A program made the translations under genes and the position numbers. The notes beneath the pieces are model-generated. The model ran no database searches, was not told the DNA's origin, and worked only from the letters and a program-made list of their open reading frames with translations. DNA of 34,663 bases, taken from assembly GCF_016429005.1 (NCBI RefSeq), contig NZ_JAELTV010000025.1, forward strand, positions 1 to 34,663. Reading direction: 5' to 3'. Origin of the DNA: Pedobacter sp. ASV19. GTDB lineage: Bacteria; Bacteroidota; Bacteroidia; Sphingobacteriales; Sphingobacteriaceae. The first letter of the stretch is position 1; the number at the start of each line of letters is the position of its first letter. Shown here one piece after another: positions 1-6,946 of this stretch.

Positions 1-75
<75 letters not shown>

Positions 76-554
76 CTCATATTCAGGTTGACCTCAATTT
101 CAGGGTCATATAAAACCCTGTTCTTAAAGCCCCCATAAGTAAAAGCACGTGCGATACCTATGGCTCCAATAGCATCCAGACGATCTGCATCCTGTACAAT
201 ATCGAGTTCTTTGGATTGAAAGGTCAGCTTTCCAAAACTGGCTTTAAAACTGAGATTTTTGATGATTTGTTGTACCTGTTCAATAACAGAGGTGCCAAGC
301 TCCAGGCTTTTCAGAAACTCACCTGCCATTTGTGGCCCGATCTCTTCATCTCCACCGTTAAATTTACTGTCTGCTATATCATGGAGAAGTGCGGCTAAGG
401 CAACGATCAGTTCATCACCTTGTTCCTGTTTATTGATATGCTGAGCAGTCTTGTAGACCCTTTCAATATGGAACCAGTCATGCCCGGCTTCTGCACCAGC
501 CAGCGTTTTTTTTACGAAACCGATGGTTTTATTAATGATTTCTATATGGTTCAT
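76..554 (-). CDS. HD-domain phosphohydrolase, C-terminus cut off by contig edge
   Basis: Reading the minus strand from an ATG at 554 gives about 159 residues with no stop before the adaptor at 75, so the gene is truncated by the contig end and not by mutation. The translation starts MNHIEIINKTIGFVKK and carries an HD-superfamily metal site: GHDWFHIERV around residues 24-33, LHDIAD around 57-62 and QDADRLDAIG around 121-130. Metal-dependent HD proteins of this YedJ-like group hydrolyse phosphate esters, probably nucleotides; the substrate cannot be read from sequence. It starts 15 bp after the stop of the RNA methyltransferase gene on the same strand, so the two probably share a transcript. 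Confidence 0.85.
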
Positions 555-569
555 CAAATGGATTGGGGT

Positions 570-1757
570 CTAGTTTTTTACTGGTCTTTCATGCTCTGGT
601 CTTCTGCTGCCATCATACAGTTCGTATTCCAGCATCCTGCAGTCCAGTTTTCCATTATAGAATTCGATTTTGCGAGAAGCTTTAAGTCCGATCTTTTTTG
701 CAAGATCAGGGTTTCCTGTAAAGATATAGCCAGAATAGCCCTTGCAGTGCTGTTTCATAAAGTCGCCCATGCGCTTATAGGTCGCTTCGAGTTTAGAATG
801 CTCACCTAAGCGTTCTCCGTATTCCGGATTAAAGACCACAATGCCCCTGCCGCCTTCAGGTACCTGGGTATCTGCAAAGTCGCAAACTTCAAATGTAATT
901 AAAGTATCTACACCGGCAGTTTTTGCGTTTCTTCGGCTCACATCTACGGCATCTTCAGAGATATCAGTAGCGATGATGTTAAGGTCAATATTCTTGATCA
1001 CCTGGTCTTTGAGGATCCTTCTTTCCGCAAAGAAGACTTCTTCATCGTAACCCAGGATGTGCATAAAGCCATAATTCATTCTGAACAGACCCGGACGTCT
1101 GTTGGTTGCGATCAGTGCAGCTTCAATAGCCAGGGTGCCGGAACCACACATTGGGTTTACAAATGGCGATTTTTTATCCCATTTTGTGCTTAATATGGTA
1201 CTTGCGGCGAGGGCTTCAAGCATTGGTGCTTTTCCTGGAATTTTGCGGTAACCGTGTTTGGCCAGGGTTTCTCCGGAGGTATCCAGAAAAATGTCGGCTT
1301 CACTGTCTTTCCAGTATAAATGGACTACGGTTTTGTTGGCATCAGAACCAGAATTTGGCCGTATGTTTTTCTTTGCCCGGAAGCGATCAACAATCGCATC
1401 TTTTACTTTCAGATTGGCGAATAATGGTGTGGTAATGGTTGGGTTATCCACATTAGAGGTTACCGAGAAATAGCCGGAAAAATCAATGAGTTCTTCCCAG
1501 GGCATTTCGACCAGCTGCTGGTATAATTCTTCAGGGTTATTGGCCTTGAAGCTGTTTAAACAGTATAAAATCTGGCTGGCGCAACGCAGGTTGAGGTTGA
1601 GTTTTATACACTCTGTTAAGGTGATATTTAGCTCTACACCGGTAGGGAATTCCCTGATGATGGTGTATCCCAGGTCTTTAACTTCTTCCGCCAGATAGGA
1701 AGACAGTCTTTTGTTGCAGGTTACGATAACCTTATTCTTTGTGTGGAAAACTTGCAT
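570..1757 (-). CDS. THUMP-domain class I SAM-dependent RNA methyltransferase (RlmL/UPF0020-like)
   Basis: The 395-residue protein has an N-terminal THUMP-like RNA-binding region (about 1-155) followed by a UPF0020 methyltransferase domain. Visible motifs are HGYRKIPGKAPMLEALAA (168-185), the SAM-binding NPMCGSGTLAIEAA (201-214), ATDIS (263-267) and a motif IV of NPEYGERLG (310-318). The family methylates guanosine N2 in 23S rRNA or tRNA; which RNA is modified here is not determinable. Motif IV is usually NPPYGERL, so the second Pro is replaced by Glu. The C-terminal tail (SRRPEHERPVKN) is basic. The start is the only good ATG near the divergent DUF3127 gene, leaving a 72-bp shared promoter region. 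Confidence 0.88.
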   Translation of the reverse strand: MQVFHTKNKVIVTCNKRLSSYLAEEVKDLGYTIIREFPTGVELNITLTECIKLNLNLRCASQILYCLNSFKANNPEELYQQLVEMPWEELIDFSGYFSVTSNVDNPTITTPLFANLKVKDAIVDRFRAKKNIRPNSGSDANKTVVHLYWKDSEADIFLDTSGETLAKHGYRKIPGKAPMLEALAASTILSTKWDKKSPFVNPMCGSGTLAIEAALIATNRRPGLFRMNYGFMHILGYDEEVFFAERRILKDQVIKNIDLNIIATDISEDAVDVSRRNAKTAGVDTLITFEVCDFADTQVPEGGRGIVVFNPEYGERLGEHSKLEATYKRMGDFMKQHCKGYSGYIFTGNPDLAKKIGLKASRKIEFYNGKLDCRMLEYELYDGSRRPEHERPVKN

Positions 1758-1829
1758 AATTTATTGTGCGAAGTTATCAATAAAAATATAGAGATTTGAA
1801 CTTGAAAGTAGAATATAAGAGTATTTGTT

Positions 1830-2192
1830 ATGGAATTAAAAGGAAAAGTGCACGAAATCGGTGCATTACAGCAAGTGAGTGAGACTTTTAAAAAACGTGA
1901 TCTGATCATAGAGTACGCTGAAAACCCTACTTATCCGGAATATATCAGATTTGAGGCTTTGCAAGATAAAACTGCATTATTTGATAGTTTGAAAGTTGGT
2001 GACAATGTAGAGGTAGCCTTCAATTTACGCGGTCGCCCGTGGACGGATAAAACCGGTAAAGTTTCTTATTTTAACAGTTTAGTAGTATGGCGTATCAATG
2101 CATTGAACAATGCTGCTGCCGCTACTCCAGAATACGCTCCGCCTGTAGATTTAAACAGTGCACCTGGCGAGGAAGATGACCTGCCATTTTAA
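1830..2192 (+). CDS. DUF3127 OB-fold-like protein with SSB-type C-terminal tip
   Basis: This 120-residue protein matches the Bacteroidota DUF3127 pattern: an N-terminal MELKGKVHEIGALQQVSETFKKRDLIIEY-like start, a central KVGDNVEVAFNLRGR stretch (about 55-69) and a SLVVWRI strand (83-89). These resemble a small OB-fold barrel. After about residue 94 the chain becomes Ala/Pro-rich and ends GEEDDLPF. An acidic run closing in LPF mimics the C-terminal tip of bacterial SSB (DDDIPF in E. coli), which recruits DNA repair and replication proteins. A role in single-stranded DNA handling is inferred; no catalytic residue is seen. It is monocistronic, closed by a strong terminator at 2227. Confidence 0.85.
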   Translation: MELKGKVHEIGALQQVSETFKKRDLIIEYAENPTYPEYIRFEALQDKTALFDSLKVGDNVEVAFNLRGRPWTDKTGKVSYFNSLVVWRINALNNAAAATPEYAPPVDLNSAPGEEDDLPF

Positions 2193-2226
2193 AGATCTTT
2201 TTTAAGGAAACAATTTTGAACTAGAA

Positions 2227-2256
2227 GCGCCGGGATTTATCCCGGTGCTTTTTTTT
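2227..2256 (+). terminator. Rho-independent terminator of the DUF3127 gene
   Basis: GCGCCGGGA (2227-2235) pairs with TCCCGGTGC (2240-2248) across a TTTA loop, with one G-T wobble, and is followed by eight T. It lies 35 bp after the stop codon. Confidence 0.92.
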
Positions 2257-2268
2257 ATGGCTTTTTTT

Positions 2269-2366
2269 GGAAAATTCTGTACAGCTGCTTCAAGACTAAC
2301 GATATCAGGTCCGCTGAAGGAGCGGACAGATCTCTGAGGTCTTTCCGCAGCGTACGAGAATTTTCC
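2269..2366 (+). repeat. 98-nt structured repeat, copy 1
   Basis: A near-palindrome with ends GGAAAATTCT (2269-2278) and AGAATTTTCC (2357-2366). Inside, GTAC and GCTGC pair with GCAGC and GTAC, AAGAC (2293-2297) pairs with GTCTT (2340-2344), and a 7-bp hairpin GTCCGCT-GAAGG-AGCGGAC (2309-2327) sits at the centre, flanked by GATATCAG on the left and AGATCTCTGAG on the right. The same motifs recur in copies 2 and 3 near the right end of the window. It lies between the convergent DUF3127 and MFS genes, just after the DUF3127 terminator, a position typical of REP-like or MITE-like elements. Confidence 0.85.
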
Positions 2367-2428
2367 GTAGCAAATAGCAGAGGGGTAGTGACCAGACAGG
2401 ATGCAGAGCAAATTGAAAAAAATCAGGG

Positions 2429-3649
2429 TCAGGCTTTTTTGAAACTTCGTATCGCCAGAAAAGCGCTCAGCAGCATGAGTGCCGCACCAACAAAATAAGG
2501 CGCGCCGGGTAAATAGACCGGAGCTTTGGCATTGGTAAAGTAGTAAAAGATATAGGTCATAAACCAGGGGCCAAAAATAGAGCTCAGGCTCATTAAGCTG
2601 GTTAAGCCACCTTGCAGTTCTCCCTGTTCGTTTGCGGGAACCTGATTGGTCATAATACCTTGCAGCGCCGGGCCAGCGATGCCACCTAGAGCATAGGGCA
2701 CCATATAGGCAAACATCATCCAGCTCTTGTTGGCCAGGCCAAAAAGGACCATGCCTATGGCATAGAGTGTGAGGCCAATCCAGATGCTGCGTTCCTGCCC
2801 AAGTTTGGGGATCGCAATCCGGATCAGGCCGCCCTGCACAACAGCGATCATAAGTCCGATAAAACCCAGGGAATAGCCCACCAGATCCTCACTCCACTTG
2901 AACTTTTGCATGGTGTAAAAGGTCCATACACTTTGTACGGCATGCCCGGCAAAATATACAACGAATAAACATACCGATAGATTGATCACGGAGGGATATT
3001 TCCTGAGTTGTATCAGGGTCCCCAAAGGATTACATCTTTTCCAGTCAAGAGGGCGGCGGTGCTCTTTGGATAAAGACTCCGGAAGTATAAAGAAGCCGTA
3101 TAGGGCATTGATGAAAGCCAGGGCTGCTGCGGCATAAAACGGATAATGAGTATCTATTTTTCCCAGGATACCTCCGATTACAGGGCCAAGGATAAAACCA
3201 AGACCAAAAGCCACGCCGATCATTCCAAAGTTTTGGGCACGTTTTTCAGGTGTACTGACATCTGCAATATAAGCGGAAGCTGTAGTAAAACTGGCGCCGG
3301 TGATCCCTGCAATGATCCGGCCGACAAACAGCCAGGCTATGGTAGGCGCAAAGGCAAGGAACAGATAATCGATCCCGAATCCCAGTAAAGAAAAAAGGAG
3401 TACAGGTCTGCGTCCATATTTATCACTTAGGTTTCCAACCAGGGGTGCACAGAGAAACTGCATGACGGCATAGGCCACCAGAAGCAGGCCGGAAATCCGC
3501 GATGCGTCGCTAACATTGCCGTGAATGAGACCTTCAATGAGCTTGGGGAAAACAGGTATAATAATGGCTAGTCCTATTACATCAATCAAAAGGGTAATGA
3601 AAATAAAACTTAATCCTGCCGGACGTTTTTCTTGTTGAATCTGGTTCAT
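2429..3649 (-). CDS. MFS transporter, TCR/Tet-like drug:proton antiporter family
   Basis: The protein (406 residues from the chosen start [15 protein letters not shown]) is a 12-helix major facilitator. It carries the TetA-type first helix [15 protein letters not shown], the loop 2-3 motif [15 protein letters not shown], and the PESL motif after helix 6. An in-frame ATG ten codons upstream (3679) is less likely because GAGG lies 6 bases before 3649. The family exports hydrophobic compounds in exchange for protons across the inner membrane. Chromosomal homologues are common in Bacteroidota, so similarity to TetA does not show tetracycline resistance. It is divergent from the FMN reductase gene (70-bp gap) and convergent with DUF3127. 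Confidence 0.88.
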   Translation of the reverse strand: MNQIQQEKRPAGLSFIFITLLIDVIGLAIIIPVFPKLIEGLIHGNVSDASRISGLLLVAYAVMQFLCAPLVGNLSDKYGRRPVLLFSLLGFGIDYLFLAFAPTIAWLFVGRIIAGITGASFTTASAYIADVSTPEKRAQNFGMIGVAFGLGFILGPVIGGILGKIDTHYPFYAAAALAFINALYGFFILPESLSKEHRRPLDWKRCNPLGTLIQLRKYPSVINLSVCLFVVYFAGHAVQSVWTFYTMQKFKWSEDLVGYSLGFIGLMIAVVQGGLIRIAIPKLGQERSIWIGLTLYAIGMVLFGLANKSWMMFAYMVPYALGGIAGPALQGIMTNQVPANEQGELQGGLTSLMSLSSIFGPWFMTYIFYYFTNAKAPVYLPGAPYFVGAALMLLSAFLAIRSFKKA

Positions 3650-3719
3650 AACCTCAAATGTAATTAAATCACTAAACAAGATGTGGTCAGCAGATGTTAT
3701 AATTTAAAAATAAGGAACG

Positions 3720-4283
3720 ATGTATAAGCTGAAAATTATATCTGCTACTGTACGGCCTGGGAGGAAAGGTCCTGTAATCGCCAATTGGATAGCGGACATT
3801 GCCCGCCGAAATGAGGATTTTGAAGTGGAACTGCTGGATCTTGGAGAAGTAAAGCTCCCGATGATGGATGAGCCCAATCATCCCTCGCTCCAGAAATATC
3901 AGCATCAGCATACCAAAGACTGGAGTGCTAAAATTAACAGTGCTGATGCCTTTATTTTTGTGACCGGGGAATATAATTTTGGGTATCCTGCCCCATTGAG
4001 AAATGCACTGGAATATCTGCAAAAGGAATGGGCTTATAAGGCCGCTGGTATTGTCAGTTATGGAGGAATCTCTGCTGGTACGCGTGCAGCAAACAGTTTA
4101 AAAGGAGACCTTGCTACCTTAAAGATCGTTCCTCTGGCAGATGCCGTGTTTATTCCGTTTTTTGCGAAACTGATTAACGAGCAAAATGAATTTGTACCAG
4201 GCGAGATCTCCTTAATTGCTGCAGATAATATGCTGAAGGAGTTGCTTCGCTGGACAAAAGCCTTGAAAACGATGCGTGAATAA
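3720..4283 (+). CDS. NADPH-dependent FMN reductase-family flavoprotein
   Basis: This 187-residue flavodoxin-fold protein has the phosphate-binding loop SATVRPGRKGPVIANWI (8-24; the GSxRxxR-type FMN loop) and the family signature GEYNFGYPAPLRNALEYL (about 82-99), followed by a YGGISAGTRA segment. Relatives are cytosolic NAD(P)H:FMN or quinone/azo reductases. The natural substrate cannot be told. AAGGA lies 7 bases before the ATG, one of the clearer Shine-Dalgarno sites in this window. It stands alone; the next gene starts 82 bp later. Confidence 0.87.
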   Translation: MYKLKIISATVRPGRKGPVIANWIADIARRNEDFEVELLDLGEVKLPMMDEPNHPSLQKYQHQHTKDWSAKINSADAFIFVTGEYNFGYPAPLRNALEYLQKEWAYKAAGIVSYGGISAGTRAANSLKGDLATLKIVPLADAVFIPFFAKLINEQNEFVPGEISLIAADNMLKELLRWTKALKTMRE

Positions 4284-4365
4284 GGTCTGAAAAAGCTAAG
4301 CCTTTAAGTTAAAAAGTGTTAAAAACACAGCTTTCTGTTCATGCTTCGTTAATTTTGAATAGATC

Positions 4366-6192
4366 ATGAAGAAAAGGAGCTTTTGGCTGATTACCGCGCT
4401 GATGACTATTGCGCTGGTAGGTGTGGTTGTAATGCAGTTATATTACATCAGGCAGGCCTATGAACTAAATTCTGAGGTTTTTAAACAAAATGTTAATCAG
4501 GCCTTAACTGCCGTAGTGAACAAAGTACAGCGGAGGAATGCCGCCAGTCTGATTACAAGGAAGGATTTTGAATGGAGGTTGAAGAGGGAGAAGGAGCAGC
4601 GTGATAAAGAAAAAATGATTGCCGGTCTGGAGGAACGTTATAAGGAGGAGGAAAGAAAACGCAAATTTGAACAGCAACGCATGATCATCGATGACCTGAA
4701 TCTCCAGGACAGCATCATCAGGGCGGTCTATTTAAATCCGACCATCATTTCAGAGGCCGATTATATTGCTTTGAGCAGTCAGTCAACTACACCTTTAAAT
4801 GTCGATGTAAGTGTCGCTTTTGATTCAGATTTGAATGTTGTTGGCGGCAATGTCAGGAAGACATTTATGCTTTCCAGGGCAAGAACATTTAGCATGCGCC
4901 CTTATAAACTTCCGGATAGCATCCGCTACCTGGTTTATAATAAACTGGATGGGAAGCCCTTGAAAGTATCTGTTGCTACTGTGGATGGTAATGCTGCCCT
5001 TAGGTTTAACAGAGATGATACCCTGGCAAAAAGGCGTTATGAGCGGGAAATGAAGCAATTGAAAGCGGATACGATCCCATTGTTCAATTCCAGTAATTTT
5101 AATTTGGTAGAGGAAACAGCAAAGGAAATGGAAAGGGGAGATGTTCCAATAACCCAAAGAATTTCAAAAGATGTTTTGGATACCCTTATTAAAAGAGAAC
5201 TGGTCAACAATAATATTGACCTTCCCTATGATTTTTGGGTGAAACTGGTCAATAGGGATTCTTTGCTGTATAAAAAAGTCTCCAATGCAGCAGCAGAGGT
5301 TTTGCCATCCAATACTTATCAAACGACTTTGTTTAGTAATGATATCTTAAGAGACCCCGGGATGCTTTATGTTAGTTTTCCGAATAAAAGCGAGGCTATT
5401 TTTGGTAATATGGGAGTTACGCTTGCCTCCTCGGGCGGATTGTTGCTGGTGCTGATTTTTATCTTCTCTTACACGCTTTATGCCATTTTAAGACAAAAGA
5501 AAATTTCTGAGATGAAAACGGATTTCATCAATAATATGACGCATGAGTTTAAAACTCCGGTGGCGACGATTATGATTGCCAGCGAGGCGCTTAAAGATCC
5601 GGAAATTGTGGAAGATAAAAGTCGCATTAAACGGCTTGCCGGAATTATTTACGATGAAAATGTCCGTTTGGGTAATCATATCGAACGGGTACTGAGCATC
5701 GCCAGGCTGGAGAAAAATGAGCTCCATCTTGAAAAAACAGAGGTGGATATGAATGATCTGATTGCTGCGGTGGCAGATAGTATGAGCCTGCAGCTGCAGA
5801 AAAGAAATGCGACACTAACGCTAAATCTGGATGCGACGCATCCGGTAGTCGAGGGGGATGAATTACATCTTTCCAATGTGATCTATAACCTGATCGACAA
5901 TGCAAACAAGTACAGCATGGAAAGTCCTGTAATTGAAATTACAACGAAGAATACCCCGCGTAATCTAATCATCCAAATTGCCGATCATGGAATTGGGATG
6001 ACTAAAGATCAGACCAAGCGGATTTTTGATCAGTTTTACCGGGTTCCAACCGGAAACCTTCATGATGTGAAAGGCTTTGGTTTGGGGTTGAATTATGTGC
6101 AGGATATCGTTACCCAGCTGGACGGAAGTATTAAAGTGCAAAGTGAAAAGGATAAAGGAACTGTTTTTGAAATAACTTTACCATTAATTTAA
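4366..6192 (+). CDS. Membrane sensor histidine kinase
   Basis: The 608-residue kinase has a transmembrane helix at about 5-27, a large periplasmic region (28-348) beginning with a highly charged Lys/Glu/Arg stretch (about 65-110) that could form a coiled coil, and a second helix at about 349-377. The cytoplasmic part holds a HisKA domain with the phospho-acceptor His393 in NNMTHEFKTPVATI and an ATPase domain with N box NLIDNANKYS (about 508-517), G1 DHGIGM and G2 GFGLGL. It resembles the Bacteroidota RprX type. No sensor domain of known ligand is recognised in the periplasmic part. The regulator gene follows 12 bp later. A TAATTTTG box (4350-4357) ends 8 bp before the ATG. Confidence 0.93.
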   Translation: MKKRSFWLITALMTIALVGVVVMQLYYIRQAYELNSEVFKQNVNQALTAVVNKVQRRNAASLITRKDFEWRLKREKEQRDKEKMIAGLEERYKEEERKRKFEQQRMIIDDLNLQDSIIRAVYLNPTIISEADYIALSSQSTTPLNVDVSVAFDSDLNVVGGNVRKTFMLSRARTFSMRPYKLPDSIRYLVYNKLDGKPLKVSVATVDGNAALRFNRDDTLAKRRYEREMKQLKADTIPLFNSSNFNLVEETAKEMERGDVPITQRISKDVLDTLIKRELVNNNIDLPYDFWVKLVNRDSLLYKKVSNAAAEVLPSNTYQTTLFSNDILRDPGMLYVSFPNKSEAIFGNMGVTLASSGGLLLVLIFIFSYTLYAILRQKKISEMKTDFINNMTHEFKTPVATIMIASEALKDPEIVEDKSRIKRLAGIIYDENVRLGNHIERVLSIARLEKNELHLEKTEVDMNDLIAAVADSMSLQLQKRNATLTLNLDATHPVVEGDELHLSNVIYNLIDNANKYSMESPVIEITTKNTPRNLIIQIADHGIGMTKDQTKRIFDQFYRVPTGNLHDVKGFGLGLNYVQDIVTQLDGSIKVQSEKDKGTVFEITLPLI

Positions 6193-6204
6193 ATATCTTT
6201 ATAT

Positions 6205-6906
6205 ATGCTCAAAAGAATTCTACTTGTGGAAGATGATCCGAACTTAGGCTTGCTCTTACAGGATTATCTGCAGTTAAAAGGTAAGTTTGATGTTGTGTTG
6301 TGTGTTGACGGGGACGAAGGTTTGCGTGCATTTCATAAACAGAACTTTGATCTTTGCATCCTGGATGTGATGATGCCCAAAAAAGATGGCTTTACTCTGG
6401 GGAAAGAGATCAGGAAGATCAATCAGCATGTGCCTATTATTTTTGCGACCGCCAAGGCTATGATGGAAGATAAGGCTTCTGCTTATGATCTGGGAGGGGA
6501 CGATTATATTACCAAGCCCTTTAGAATAGAGGAATTGCTGCTTCGCATCAATGCTTTATTGAAAAGAGTGTCGACAGCGAGAGAATCTGATGAAAAAGAG
6601 CCGCAGCAAACACAATTTGAAATTGGGAATTATGTGTTTGATTATACCACACAACTTATCTGGTTTAACGGACAACAACAGAAGCTTTCAACTAAGGAAG
6701 CGGAACTCCTGCAATTGCTTTGTTTAAAGAAAAATTCTGTGCTGACCCGTGAAGAAGCTTTGTTGAGCATCTGGCATGATGATAATTATTTTAATGGGCG
6801 AAGTATGGATGTGTTTTTAAGTAAGTTGCGCAAATACCTGCGGGAAGATCCAAAGGTAGAGATTTTAAATGTTCACGGCAAAGGATACAAGCTTTTGGTT
6901 AATTAA
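6205..6906 (+). CDS. OmpR/PhoB-family response regulator
   Basis: The 233-residue regulator has a receiver domain (about 1-120) with acidic pocket Glu9/Asp10/Asp11, phospho-acceptor Asp54 in LDVMMPKKDG, switch Thr82 and Lys104 in TKPF. It is followed by a winged-helix DNA-binding domain (about 135-233) ending NVHGKGYKLLVN, the usual RGxGY wing with HGKGY here. It is the partner of the kinase encoded just upstream; the pair resembles RprX/RprY. Targets cannot be inferred from the sequence. Confidence 0.94.
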   Translation: MLKRILLVEDDPNLGLLLQDYLQLKGKFDVVLCVDGDEGLRAFHKQNFDLCILDVMMPKKDGFTLGKEIRKINQHVPIIFATAKAMMEDKASAYDLGGDDYITKPFRIEELLLRINALLKRVSTARESDEKEPQQTQFEIGNYVFDYTTQLIWFNGQQQKLSTKEAELLQLLCLKKNSVLTREEALLSIWHDDNYFNGRSMDVFLSKLRKYLREDPKVEILNVHGKGYKLLVN

Positions 6907-6934
6907 TTTTTCAATAGATTAATCAAAATCTTGC

Positions 6935-6942
6935 TATCTTTG
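6935..6942 (+). promoter_or_regulatory. Candidate -7 box for the helicase gene
   Basis: TATCTTTG fits the Bacteroidota -7 consensus TAnnTTTG and ends only 4 bases before the ATG at 6947. If it is used, the transcript starts at or next to the start codon. A TTTG -33 box at the usual 19-base distance is not seen; the region upstream is T-rich. Confidence 0.5.
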
Positions 6943-6946
6943 TTTC

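Noticed and set aside
2269-2366. Integron attC site or ordinary terminator as explanation of the 98-nt palindrome
   Set aside because: No GTTRRRY/RYYYAAC boxes and no integrase; no T run after the stem; and the internal motifs recur in two further copies.
2429-3649. Tetracycline resistance call for the MFS transporter
   Set aside because: TetA-like motifs are shared by many chromosomal drug:proton antiporters; the sequence alone does not show the substrate.
4284-4365. Small nested hairpin (GTGTT/AACAC within AAAGCT/AGCTTT) before the histidine kinase
   Set aside because: Short stem with no T run; weak as a terminator or regulator.
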